NCBI GenBank assembly: GCA_019137255.1
Contig: WPDH01000100.1
Coordinates: forward strand, 186,001 to 250,000
Origin: Corinectria fuckeliana
Lineage: Eukaryota > Ascomycota > Sordariomycetes > Hypocreales > Nectriaceae
DNA: 64,000 nucleotides
Direction: 5' to 3'
Shown: positions 33,170 to 43,870 of the stretch, piece by piece
Numbering within the stretch: position 1 is the first letter of the stretch
Layout: each line of letters starts with the position of its first letter
Program-made: the position numbers and the translations under genes
The notes under the pieces: model-generated
Database searches by the model: none
What the model was told of the DNA's origin: nothing
The model's input: the letters and a program-made list of their open reading frames with translations, nothing else

Positions 33170-34497
33170 ATGGCACCATGGGGAGGGTCCGCGGCAGAAT
33201 GGATACGCAACAAGAACCCGTTCAAGCCCTCTAAACAGCCGATGCCGTATCTTCCGGACGAGCGTCCAAGGCCCCTCACTCCAGTATCAGCCGGGCGAGA
33301 CGGCTCCAAAAGCAGCCCGTTTTTCACTAAGCTTCCAAGAGAAATACGCCTCAAGATCCTGCGCCTAGCATTCGGAGACCAGACTCTCCACATCGAGCTT
33401 GATTACAACCACCCGGCAGATCTCCCGAAGGATCCATACAATGCGCATGGTGGCCGCTGTAGCTTTGGACAAAGTGATTCGAAGGCCGACCTTGGCACTG
33501 ACTCTGTCTGGCCGCGACGGCGTCTTCGCGTGAACGAGTGGAAGCCCAGAAAGTGGCGCTGGTGGAGTTGCATATGCCGCGACCGGCTGGCGTCATTCGA
33601 GAGCGGTCCGCTATACTGGGGGGATGGATCCTTGGCGTGACGAGTGTAAGTATGGACATAACGAAAGGTGTCCGGGATATTCTTTAGGGCAATGCCATAC
33701 CGAAGTAATGAGTTGGCTACTTACATGCCATCAAGCGTAAGTGGCATCCGAATTTGAAAAAGAAACGCGGATGAGAGTCAGAGACTAAGCCTAGGTCTAG
33801 TTATGTCGAGGGTATTCACGTACTCTATTCCACCAACACTTTCAAGCTAGCCAACACTGAGTTGATCCTTAACCTTCCGAGTCTCCTACTGCCCTCGAGA
33901 CTCGCGTCAATTACCGCAGTCGTAATGCTGTGGAAAACCCACCCATTCCGTGAGCAAAATCCTGGCGATCCTCCGTTTTCGGGCCACGAGTCTTTCGTCA
34001 CTCTTATGGAGCAAACACCCCTCATGTTTCCCAGCGTCCTGAAACTATACGTCTCGATCCAGGGAGATTTACGGATCCCGGGTCGATCCATTGACAAGGG
34101 AAATGTCTTTACAGACGCGGCGTATGACACGGTCCGAGAGGTCGTGATCAACCCGATGGAAGAAATGTTGCGAAAGTTCGCTAGTCTCAAATCATGCATC
34201 ATTGCTATTCCTTCATCCTGCTACGGCTCTCAGAAACAACATTATATTTTGAGCTATGGGGCGGTAACTAGCACAGACGGGCAAGATATACTGCAAAGAA
34301 TGTGGCTAGAGCTTCCCAAGGATTCGTCGTCGGAAATGAAAGGATACTGGCTAGAACTTGGCCATCGAGATATTGGATCTTGGCCCTACCGATACCGCTT
34401 TGTTGGCGTTTCCGAAACTCCTTCCCCACCTGATGAGGGGATGGGTGGATTGCCGTTGAAAGGATTATACTCTCAGACTATTTCCCCTTGGCAGTGA
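33170..34497 (+). pseudogene. DUF7730-type fungal protein with one frameshift
   Basis: It starts MAPWGGSAAEWIRNKNPF. The conserved block FFTKLPREIRLKILRLAFG with HIELDYNHP marks this ascomycete family, where an F-box-like start precedes a region of unknown function. The frame is open to 33640. The family sequence continues one frame over as MDPWRDECKYGHNERC, WLLTCHQA, an intron 33737-33800, then YVEGIHVLYSTNTFKL, LILNLPSLLLPSRL and a normal end at 34497. The switch falls in a six-G run at 33618-33623; one G fewer would join both frames. Everything else looks intact, so this is either a recent natural lesion or an assembly indel. Confidence 0.7.
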
Positions 34498-34956
34498 AAG
34501 CAAAACCTGCATTCAAAGGAGATGGTCAAAGTTACTGGAGCTGCCGAGTAAACCGACTTGAGTTAAATCGGGGCCTAGTGTCCATGTGGGTAACGACGCT
34601 CAGTAACCCTTACTTGATCGGTAGGAGTTGTCTTTAATCATAAGGAGAGTATTGGTTGGATAAATGCTAAATATGAGAGAGCTGCTACTTATGTATGCGT
34701 GACATGAGCGACTGTAGCATTACTGGAGGTCCTAGGGCTGTGATCGGCAATGAATACTGTAAGCGCGCAATGGTAAGGTTGGACTGACACTGGAATCTGC
34801 CTACCCAGCGGCGAATATGGCGCCTATTCTGTAGTCAAATTTATTTGTGATGTTCCTAGGATTCGAGTCATTTTGTCCGTTGATTCTTCGTCTTATATCT
34901 GTCTATCAAACGAGCGGATACACTGGGTCCTTCTTATGCATTTCCTAGGCCTCCTT
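34498..34956. other. Convergent intergenic region
   Basis: 459 bp between convergent stops. No gene or repeat recognised. Confidence 0.6.
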
Positions 34957-36442
34957 TCAGTTATTGTCGGACTGAATCAAGGAGTCAAAAACTATCATCT
35001 TGACTGTGTCTAGCTCCTGCACGGCTTGAACCTCATCATCAATACTGTCCAGGAACCTCTTCTCGTCCCACTTCGGCTTCCACCCAAGTTTGTACGCATT
35101 GATCGGGACGAGCTGTCCGCTGAAGAGCCGTTAGCTAATTACGCTTGTGGTATAGTAGATATTCTCTTACCTAGAAGTCCCAATGGCCCGGATGTACAAG
35201 CGGGGAAAGCCTAAAGTATCGGCTGCCACGTCGTAGCTGGGCCAGACGTGCGCTTCTGGCTCTGTCACGAGCCCACGCGAGTGCAGACTCTTGGCGATGC
35301 CCTGCATAACCTTCCACCAAGGTGACCTATGGGCCATGGCGAAGTAATAACCATTTTCGCCGTTGGGGACTGGCTCCTCTCGCAAGATATTGTCCACAAG
35401 TAGGACGTAGAGTGCCGTCAAGTCTGAAATGTGCAATGTCGGAGGGTTCTTACAGTTGTTAGTACGTAGACTGTCTTTGTGCAGATTCTTATTTCGGATA
35501 TACTACTGCACATAAAAAAGAATCAAGTTGACTTACACCGTCCTTTTCAAATTTGTAGACAGTCTTAAGCTTGATGCTGCTTCTGACGATAGCTGGAATG
35601 TTCACGGACAGTTTTCTCCACTCGCCAGTGCCTCTTCCATCTATGCAATTTTTAACGTGAGTTCTCGAAGGGGTATACAAGCAAATTCCCTATCCAAGGT
35701 TTACTTACAGACCACCGGTACGGCAACGTTCAAGGTTGTAACATTCTGAGCCTTGCCCTCTTCTGCGACGAGAATGTTGACCTGGTTCTGATGTTAAGAA
35801 CACACTACGCACGTAGATGATGGCGCTATACGAAGGAGGACTTACTCGTCGGACAGGGTTTTCTGTTCCTATTTCCCTTTCCCTGTCAAGGATGGGATCC
35901 GTGTCCTTCACCTCACCGTAGGGCCACCCGCCCTCCTCCGAGAACATAGTCGCTACCGATGTCTAAATCGAGGTTAGAGCTGTCTGACATCGAGGCTGCG
36001 GACTTACGTGGATTAGATAAGTTTTGTTTCCGCTCACTCGGTAGCGCTGACCGAGGGCGCTGATGAGGTTGGATGGCATGCGAGGGTCTACAGCACCAGC
36101 TGTATGAACGACAATGTTGACTAGAAAAGAGGTTAATGACCCCGTTTCGACGGTTACTTCCTTGAACGTACTCTCGTTTTGAAGCACAGCTTCTTCCACC
36201 GACGCCTTGTCGGCGAGGTCGACTTTGATCACGCTGATCCCAAGTTTCGATAAGGCATCGACCTGTTCCTGCAGCCGGACCGTAGCAAAGAATTTCGCTG
36301 TCTTGAAAGAAGCACTTGAACGAGACAGGAGGTCGGTAAGAAGGGAGCCACCGCTGGAAGCAGTTAGCTAGCGGAAAGGAAGAGGACTCGAAAAGACTTG
36401 CATAAAGCCGGCGGCGCCAGTGACGAGGATGTTTTGAGTCAT
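34957..36442 (-). CDS. NAD-dependent epimerase/dehydratase-like protein
   Basis: Eight exons: 36442-36402, 36353-36172, 36120-36008, 35962-35846, 35781-35709, 35640-35537, 35448-35171 and 35119-34957, giving 356 residues. The protein begins MTQNILVTGAAGFIGGSLL, the Rossmann GxxGxxG motif. Other segments are VIKVDLADKASVEEA, NIVVHTAGAVDP, KTYLIHTSVATMF, PVVYGRGTGEW, LHISDLTALYVLLVDNIL and QLVPINAYKLGWKPKWD, all usual for the extended short-chain family. The first intron, 36401-36354, has a GC donor (GCAAGT). The intron before exon 5 has two in-frame acceptors six bases apart (35787 or 35781). Substrate is unknown. It is divergent from the broken transcription factor gene, which may once have controlled it. 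Confidence 0.85.
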
Positions 36443-36916
36443 GATGTTGATGTAAAAGAGTTCAGGATGTTTGAGTTGTTAGAACTTGTATGGCACTGTG
36501 TCTTGGAATTCAGAGAGAGGATGTAAAGCTACTTATAGTCTGCTTCCATGATTAATGTCGACTTAGACCTACAGACTTACAGTCAAGTCCATGGACAGAC
36601 AGAGGCCAAATGGTGATTGGTCACCTTCGAGGATCCGGAGACCCACTGTAGTAATCCGGAAACCCGCGCCTTTCCGTTGAATTTGTCATCGTAGTATCAC
36701 CACCCTTGCTTATGCCTGTTGTTACCTGCAACGTTGTTGATTGAGAAGCTTTCACTACATTTCGCGTCCATAGACGTATGATTAAACATGAAATTCCGCG
36801 GAAATTCTGTCAATTCGAGACTAAATGATCGCCCGGCAATTGCTCGTCGCTCGGTACGTTGATGCTCGGAAACGTCACTCTGCATCGCGGTTTGTAAGCT
36901 GAGATTTTGCCTTCAG
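36443..36916. promoter_or_regulatory. Divergent promoter region with TATA-like box
   Basis: About 470 bp between the epimerase-like gene and the transcription factor relic. On the minus strand CTATAAGTAG lies near 36530-36540, about 90 bp before the epimerase start. The first exon of the factor could not be fixed; an ATG at 36862 is a candidate. Confidence 0.45.
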
Positions 36917-39197
36917 CGTGACCCGTGTCGAGCACGAAAGGTGAATTCCCTATAACATGTAGTAGTTCGAATAAAAGCAAGAAATTGACAAGTCTTTTGG
37001 AAAGATTGGGCGTGATAAAGGGTCGCCCTGCTCTAACTGCCTATCTGCTCGGGTCGACTGCACCCACAGCACGATCGCATCGAAACCAACGACTTCCAGG
37101 CAAAGGGTGTTGATCTCGGCACAATAGTAAGTTGGACTAAATCTGCCCGATGAGATCTGCTTCTGTGGAGTCTTGATTGATGTCCCCAAAATAGCGAGCG
37201 GAAGATTGACGACATTGCGCGCGATATTGACGGCATCAAGCTTCTCCTGGAAAAGCTCAACCTACCCAAGGAAACAACGCGACTAGCAGAAGCTCAAGTA
37301 ACGCAGCCAAACCAAGTAGAGCTCAAGGAACCATCAGTTGGACCGAGATTAACCGTTTCATCCGCCGCAATTCCACAATGGGACCATTCAGCTCATGTTA
37401 TCGACTTTGTCAAAGCCGTTGTCAAGGACAAATGTTCCAGACAAACAGAGTCTGAACCGGGCCAAGTAACTTCATCTCTGAGAAAACTTCTAAGCGCATT
37501 GGAGGGTTCAGACATCGCTCAAAAGCTACTCCCTATCGGTCCCAAAGTTGTAAAACATGAGGCCAACACCATGCCCCCTATAGAGTCCGTCGTGGCAATT
37601 CTGCGATGGGCCAAGGGTATGTTATTCATCGCCCTCTATTGATTCACCGAAGCTGAAATACTCTTAGCCCACGAAATCTATACCAGGGTTACCTGGGTGT
37701 GTAAAGTTCTGTCTCTCGAGAAATACGAAGAAATTTGCTGCAGAGTGTTCTTCGCAGTCAACGACTACACCGAAGCAGATTCCATCATCGCTAACAGCTT
37801 TTTATCGTATATGTTCGCTGAACATGCAGTTGTATATGGAGACGAAAGCTCTCGAGAATACTGCAACCTTTGTCGATCGAACCTCGGCAGCTCGCTGTTG
37901 CGGCTCCCGCTGTTCTTGCCAGCCTCGATGGAAGTCATTGCTGCACTCACTCTTGGGGTACGTGTATTTTGGATTATAGAAGTTGAGGCGCTTGCTGATA
38001 CTATGCAAGGCCTTGTGCTCGATTGAAGACTCTAAAGCGTCAAGGGCGTGGACCTTGATCTCATCTGCCTTGAATCTCTGCCAGACGCTAGGATACCACC
38101 GCCTTGGTTTAGAAAAAGAGAGCGAAGGGACCGTAAGGGCAGCTCAAGAACGCCTTTTTTGGGAAGCCTATAGTCTCGAGAATGGGCTATGCTTAAGATT
38201 TGGTCGATCTTCCTCACTTCGCGATACCGATATTATATTGTCAATCGATCCGAATGAACCGCGGTCTACCAAGGTCGCACGAATCCAGAGAAAGGCCTAC
38301 GACCAGCTTTATAGTTCTGCAGGACTGTCTGCACCAGCTGAAGAGCGTGGCGCAGCTGCTCAGGAGCTTTCCAGAGAACTCAGAGGACTACTCGATGAGA
38401 TGCGTGCCGAGATCTCGGTACGTTTGCATTACTTTTTCTTTTTGGGGGGCTTTTGGCTGTGGACTTTACTGACAAACTACCTCAGGAAGCCGCAAGCCAG
38501 CTTGGCGACCCTGAATCGGATCCCATAAGGATTGTATATCTTCAGTGCGGTCTTGTTTGCCAATCTTCATTCCTGGTTTTGATCCTTAGGGCGATTCCAA
38601 TGGCGCAAAGCTCAGAAGTTTCAGACGACTGTGTTGCGGCTGCTCGTGATACTTTGTGATACTTTGGATATACGCGAGCAATGCATGAAATCGGTGCGGA
38701 ATTGCAGAGACCCTTTGTTGGTTACAAGATACATAATTTGGTAAGTGTGGAATGGACAACCGTGGCCCTGGCTGACATTGACGTCCTACAGGTCTATAAT
38801 GCACACCCCCTTTGTCCCATTCAGCATTCTCTTTACTCGTGCTGTTCAGCTATTCGACATGGAAGACCTGGGCCGCTTAGATAGGTTCGCGGCCTCATTG
38901 AAACCCGAAGCAGCTGACACAGAGCTACTGACACATCCCTACCGGCTGTACGAGCTCCTCTGTCAAGCTGCGCGACTGTACATTGATTCGAGCTTGTATC
39001 TGTTGCCCGAAGGCGAGACTTCGAGTTTCAACGATCTTTCTCCCCCAAGAAGCTTCGAGCTTGCGAACATGGTGGCGGGAGCAGGAGTTGAAACGCAGGC
39101 GGTTGAGGCCAGTGACTGTTCGATGTTTGACCTCGGCGACTGGTATCATGGGAACCAGCAGCTCATGAACCTGCTAGACGAAGATGTCATGTTCTGA
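36917..39197 (+). pseudogene. Zn2Cys6 fungal-type transcription factor, broken
   Basis: Exons read: 36917-36940, 36993-37126, 37195-37616, 37668-37957, 38010-38417, 38486-38740 and 38792-39197. The protein shows RDPCRARK, then SPCSNCLSARVDCTH, the second half of a Zn2Cys6 cluster, then RVLISAQYERKIDDI, a coiled linker. A fungal_trans domain follows, with WTLISSALNLCQTLGYHRL and FWEAYSLENGLCLRFGRSS. It ends TPFVPFSILFTRAVQLFDM and ...LLDEDVMF. Two defects are visible. A 10-bp tandem duplication (GTGATACTTT at 38646-38655 and 38656-38665) creates TGA at 38657 and shifts the frame; without it the frame continues. In the zinc cluster, the expected first cysteine reads Arg (CGT) and the third is missing at the intron join. 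The start exon is not certain. Confidence 0.8.
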
Positions 39198-40966
39198 ATA
39201 CGCAATACGAACGCTTTTCGCTAGCTAGAGCCCTGTTTCTGCCATGTTTCCAGGGGGCGGGAACAAATTTGAGAAATTCAAGGGCTGCTTGACCTTTGTC
39301 TACAGGGTGCCTCGTCACGCCCAGACAGGCAGGCTTAAGCAGTCTTACAGTTTGCGGCCTTGATATCGGTGTATCGTTGGCTTGCGGGGCTAGTCTTCTC
39401 TTGGCGTGGAGTATTCATCCACCATTTCGTGAACAGCTGTCAAAGTCCATGAACGGATTATAATACGGAGTCCTTGTGCGACTAACAGTCGATGTGTGCT
39501 CTATAATGAAATATAAATGCGGTTTTTGGTAACGAGGCTCCGAAGCGACCTTTGAAGTAATGTATGACGACCAAGATATCCAGGGCCACAGATATATCGC
39601 CATTTAATGAAACTGTATGTGTCTACTGTCAAGCAATTCAAGCCAGCTTTTCGAGACATCTTTTGCATGATGCATCTACACTCTCCAGAGTGTAGTCTGC
39701 ACCCGACCCGCAGTCCCGTACTATACATAGTCTGCGGCAACTCGTCTTTCATTCGAAGTGACGAACTATGCTCACCCGCCTCTCAAGTTAATTACTTTAC
39801 GCATAGCCGTTATGGTCTACGGAATGCCTCTACCCTAGTTGATTAATGCGGCTCCTATCTCTCAAGTGTGGCTTGTCAACATTTCCGTCATTGAGCAACC
39901 ACCTCAGGGCTACATAGACTTCATGTTAGCGGGATGAGAATGACCCAGAACATATAATCTCAGAAAACCTGGCCTCGAACTCCAATAGCGTAGACGGCTG
40001 TTGCCTAGCCTCTTTTTAGTATTCCTTCCTCCCATCGACACCACGCAGCCGTCTCCACATGAAAGAGATCCTTTCGATGCTCGGAGCGCGTTGATTCCGC
40101 CTTGCTAAATATTATCGTCCGGCATGCAACTCTTTTCGCTATTGAACGGCCTGTATACATACGCCCGCCTTTGAACACTGCATACTCTCCTCTTTCAAGC
40201 AATAACCTATCACTCAACAAGAGAGCTACAGTCTGGGAGGCGGCACAACGTGCCGTATGTAGGAAGCGGATCCTATTTGCCACTTAACTGAGAAGCATTT
40301 CCGTGGGAAAAACAGCACCGATGTAGGATCTACATGACACCACTGCGCATATACCGCAGGTACTTTCGAGGTACCATCATCTACCCACGATTGCACTTCA
40401 ACCCGAGCCCAACCTTGGCACCGTTCTCCGCAAGCATTGTTTCCGGGTAGCCTACGTCAGGAAGCAATGACCCTCGGGTGCATCTTCGACTACATGAACT
40501 TCAGCTGGCAGCCGAAAGAATGCTGTTACCCCGACCTCGACTAAAAACACGCGGACCTGATGAGAAAGGAGGCGCCGGTACGGTGGGGAGCTTCTCATTA
40601 AGCATGCAGTTGCTTGGTGTTCTAGGTGTGTCTGGCCCAAGGCGTTGCAATAAATCTCTAGGGCATCTAGTCGTGGCTACGGAATTGACCGTCATCCAGT
40701 GAGTAGATTGCATGGGTCTTATTGATCCGTTCCTCGCTCGTCGGCCTTTATTTATTGCTTCTTGAACAGACGTCGGAAATGCGCCGGAGCTTCAAGCACG
40801 CAGTCAGCCGTAGGATTCACTAGTCCACCCAGCCCCCCATCTGAAATGCGTCAGCGCAGCATGGTATTTAGCCGCTTTCATTCTGCGTATGCACTTACCG
40901 ACTTAGCAGACTGTCTGCTCCCGTGTCTCGTGTCCTAGATCAGTCAGACCAACTCTTACACCGAAG
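39198..40966. other. Gene-poor region upstream of the hydrolase gene
   Basis: 1.8 kb without a supported gene. Short open frames match nothing known. The right end should carry the hydrolase promoter. Confidence 0.5.
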
Positions 40967-41902
40967 ATGGATGCCTCCCCGGAGCTCTTCGTCACCCTCC
41001 CGGCCGGCGACCGCCGCCGAGTCCGCATCTGCTACCAGACCTTCGGCGACCCGTCGGACCCCGCCGTCGTCTTCATCAGCGGCCACACCGGCTCGATGCT
41101 CGAATGGCACGAGGACCTCCTCCCGCTCTTCAGCCCTGCCGGCGATGGACACTACCTCATCCGCTTCGACCACCGCGACACCGGCCTGTCGACCGAGTTC
41201 CCCGTCCCCGGCGGATACACCCTCTCGGACATGGCCGGCGACGTTGAGGGGCTCGTCGACCACCTCGGCCTGTCCTCCAAGGGATTCCACCTCGTCGCTG
41301 CTAGCATGGGAGGACCTATCGGTTATATGGTCGCCGCACGCAGGCCGCAGCAGACCCGGAGTCTGACGCTGCTGTACACGTCCCCCGGTGTGAGCGCAGA
41401 GCTGCCCCCAAGCGAGAGAGCAAGCAGCCTCGACGTGGGAGCGCAGCCCGCGCCGGGGGGCACGGGCAACGAAAGGAAGTTGTATATTGAGTACAGGATG
41501 AGGCAATGCAACGCCTTCTCGACACAGCCACTAGACGAAGAGGAGAAAAAGGAGGCCGAGATCATAACGGCGCGGATTACGGACCGGGACTTGCAGGGCG
41601 GGACGTTGTACTCCAAGGGGCCTAACCACAGCGCCGCGTGCTTCGGGCATTGGCCTGGCGTTGAGGTGCTCAAGGATGTCAGGTGCTCGACTACGGTAAT
41701 CCAGTCTGCCAAAGATCAGGTCTTTGGCGAGGTGCACGGCGAGGCACTGGCCAAGGCGATACAGGGCGCCGACTATGTCTTGTGGGAGGATGTCGGCCAT
41801 GAGTTGCCGAAGCGCATCTGGAGTCGAATGGCCGAAGTGTTTTTGCGGACGTGGAAGAAGGGCGATGATCAGTGGGCGAAAGACTCAGGAAGCAAGGAAT
41901 AA
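40967..41902 (+). CDS. Alpha/beta hydrolase
   Basis: A single exon of 311 residues. The alpha/beta hydrolase pattern is clear: VVFISGHTGSMLEWHEDLLP near the oxyanion strand, LIRFDHRDTGLS, the nucleophile elbow VAASMGGPIGY with Ser, an acid Asp in SAKDQVFG and the catalytic His in DVGHELP. The elbow reads A-x-S-x-G instead of the commoner G-x-S-x-G, seen in several members of the family. HRDTGLS and the overall order resemble aclacinomycin-methylesterase or DltE-like small hydrolases. Substrate is unknown and no signal peptide is seen, so it is likely cytosolic. Codons are strikingly GC-rich compared with the flanks. Confidence 0.82.
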   Translation: MDASPELFVTLPAGDRRRVRICYQTFGDPSDPAVVFISGHTGSMLEWHEDLLPLFSPAGDGHYLIRFDHRDTGLSTEFPVPGGYTLSDMAGDVEGLVDHLGLSSKGFHLVAASMGGPIGYMVAARRPQQTRSLTLLYTSPGVSAELPPSERASSLDVGAQPAPGGTGNERKLYIEYRMRQCNAFSTQPLDEEEKKEAEIITARITDRDLQGGTLYSKGPNHSAACFGHWPGVEVLKDVRCSTTVIQSAKDQVFGEVHGEALAKAIQGADYVLWEDVGHELPKRIWSRMAEVFLRTWKKGDDQWAKDSGSKE

Positions 41903-42067
41903 AGGCAGTACGGGTGGTACTTGAGACATCCTCCTTAGTTATATCAGACTGTGGGAACTATATACTTAGGGAATGCCTTGGTTAGATATTCCCGAATCTT
42001 ACAACTGAACGACAGAAGAAGCTGGAAGGGCAAGTAGAATATACAACCAAAGACATACGGCAATCAT

Positions 42068-43177
42068 TCAGTTCGCACTGCTCCATACACTCTCCTCACT
42101 CTCCATAGACTTGTTCGATTCCTCATCGGGTAAGTTCTCGTCTCGCCGCGTCAATAGTTCCCTCAAACGCCGGCGGTTATTCCTCCAAGTGATGAGATCC
42201 TCCACCTGCTGTTGCTTGACGGAAGGCGTCACTTGGTTCCCATGCTCATCTTTGAGATAGTCCGGTATCTCCTCCGAATCCGTTTTGCCCCGAGCCTCTG
42301 ATCCGCTCGAGTTGTTTGGTCCATCGCCAACATGCCACGCAAACGGTATCAAATGCGCCTGTTCCACGTGTGCCTCGAAACTCTGCTCGTCATCAAACTC
42401 TCGGCGCATCTCAGCTCGAGCACACTTCCCCCACCGGCAACTCCACCGAGGCTCCCAGCCGTGAACCACGTATACGTGGCGGCGCAATGTGTCCAGATTG
42501 TGCAGTTCGGCCTTGCACTCGTGCCACTCGCACAGGAACGCGATGAATGGCGGGTCGAGGTTCAAGTAGATGTCTCTCGGTAGCGGAGACGGCGCCTTTG
42601 GTGGCCGGCCCCGGCGCTTCGGGAATCCGTTCGGTGGCGGCCTCGGCTTAACCTGCCGGGCCTGTCGCGACCCTGCAGCGGTTGCCTGCGTCTTCATCGC
42701 GTGTCCGCTGTAAGACATGCCTGGCTTCCATCCTTTGGGTCTCCCTCGTGAACGTTGAGGCCCCGTTGACAAGGCATTCGGCGTAGCGGTTTGGCGGCTT
42801 GGGCTGTGACCTGGTTCGGACGTGGCCGGCGTCTCGCTCGATATCAACGCCTTGGGTCTCCCTCTGGACGTCAAATCCGAAACAACAGGTCCCTCCGGAT
42901 TTTCATTTTCCACCTCAAAGCCAGAGGGAGCCTGGCGTCTTGGGGAAGAGTTCAAGAAAACGGCAATTCTCGAACCGCCTGGCGGGCTGAACGCGTGGTT
43001 CGACGCGTTGAGCTGGACTTTGGCTGGGCTATGTGGCTTCGCTGCCGTCTCACCGGACAACGGCCTTCCAGATTCAATATTCCTGGAAGCATATTCAGGC
43101 CATGTTAGGTGTGATGGCAATGGCGCATGACTCGGGCTGGTGTGTTTATCGCCATGACCTACGCGATTTGGCTCCAT
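42068..43177 (-). CDS. AT-hook and C2H2 zinc-finger protein
   Basis: 369 residues from MEPNRVGHGDKH. Three AT-hooks are seen: RGRPKALI, RGRPKGWKPG and RRGRPPKAP, which bind the minor groove of AT-rich DNA. A C2H2 finger follows: CEWHECKAELHNLDTLRRH with VVH (C-x4-C-x12-H-x4-H). A second C/H-rich unit starts CRWGKCARAEM and ends HVEQAH. The C-terminus is acidic and helical. It is a probable nuclear chromatin or transcription protein, of a type common in ascomycetes but uncharacterised. The frame stays open upstream to 43285, but those codons fall in the terminal repeat of a mobile element, so the ATG at 43177 is preferred. The element may have displaced or altered the promoter. Confidence 0.75.
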   Translation of the reverse strand: MEPNRVGHGDKHTSPSHAPLPSHLTWPEYASRNIESGRPLSGETAAKPHSPAKVQLNASNHAFSPPGGSRIAVFLNSSPRRQAPSGFEVENENPEGPVVSDLTSRGRPKALISSETPATSEPGHSPSRQTATPNALSTGPQRSRGRPKGWKPGMSYSGHAMKTQATAAGSRQARQVKPRPPPNGFPKRRGRPPKAPSPLPRDIYLNLDPPFIAFLCEWHECKAELHNLDTLRRHVYVVHGWEPRWSCRWGKCARAEMRREFDDEQSFEAHVEQAHLIPFAWHVGDGPNNSSGSEARGKTDSEEIPDYLKDEHGNQVTPSVKQQQVEDLITWRNNRRRLRELLTRRDENLPDEESNKSMESEESVWSSAN

Positions 43178-43248
43178 CGTTGCGAGTTGCAAGTAGGTAA
43201 TGTCGCCGGAATCTGCGGTGGACTGCACGGCTAGAACAAGGGGATACT

Positions 43249-43351
43249 CCGGCGACTCATAGGTGCACAGCCCCGTACACTGCACCCCTAGGTCTTAGTC
43301 AGCAACAGCCCGCTATAGCTCCCCCCCCCTCAGTGCCCTAAGGGCCCTATA
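43249..43351 (+). repeat. Left terminal inverted repeat
   Basis: About 103 bp, running from CCGGCGACTC to GGGCCCTATA, with a C-run near 43320-43329. It is complementary to 43871-43974. Confidence 0.9.
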
Positions 43352-43410
43352 ACTTAGCACCTACAATAATGGATCCAATGGAAGACCTCCCACCTTTTTA
43401 GTATTACCCC

Positions 43411-43869
43411 TCGCGAGAAGAGCTTGAGCTTGATCTTGCGATTTACGCAGCAATCGGCGGCTATAAATGGATTATTCGACGCTCACGTTCATGGTGGGGA
43501 GGCTCTGAGCGGCCTACTGTCCTATACGCTTGCAATCGCTGGCGTCAAGGCTGCCAATTTTCAATCCTTGCCAAAGAAAATTCTTACGAGCTGTGGTATC
43601 TCTAACAACGCACTGAAGCCCGATTTTCCCACCACAACCACGGGCCCCGAGAGCCCCCCAGCCAGCAGCCGCAAGAGCCCCCCAGCCAGCAGCCGCAAGA
43701 GCCCAGCCAGCAGCCACAAGAGCCCCCCAGCCAGCAACTGCAAGAGCCTCCTAGCCAGCAGCCGGAAGAGCCGTTAGAGAAGAAATTGCCTACCTGCAGT
43801 AAATGTCATACAGAAGGCCATAGAAGGGGCGCAAAATGCTGTATTTTGCATGGTCAAGATAGCCCATAA
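43411..43869 (+). pseudogene. Deleted MULE transposase relic: FAR1-like finger plus zinc knuckle
   Basis: One frame runs from 43411 to stop 43867-43869 with a single internal TAA at 43603-43605. The first part, SREELELDLAIYAAIGGYKW followed by RRSRS, then YACNRWRQGCQFSILAKE and after the stop SHHNHGP, fits the FAR1/WRKY-GCM1 type finger (C, C, HxH) at the N-terminus of Mutator-like transposases. A Pro/Gln repeat follows, then CSKCHTEGHRRGAKC, a CCHC-like zinc knuckle as at the C-terminus of many MULE proteins. The central DDE catalytic domain is missing. No in-frame ATG is seen before 43411, so it is unlikely to be expressed as a full protein. Confidence 0.65.
43650..43772 (+). repeat. Minisatellite encoding PPSQQPQE-type repeats
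   Basis: About five imperfect units of ~24 bp with core CCCCCAGCCAGCAGCCGCAA, in the frame of the element's relic protein. One unit is 3 bp shorter, keeping the frame. Confidence 0.85.
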
Positions 43870-43870
43870 A

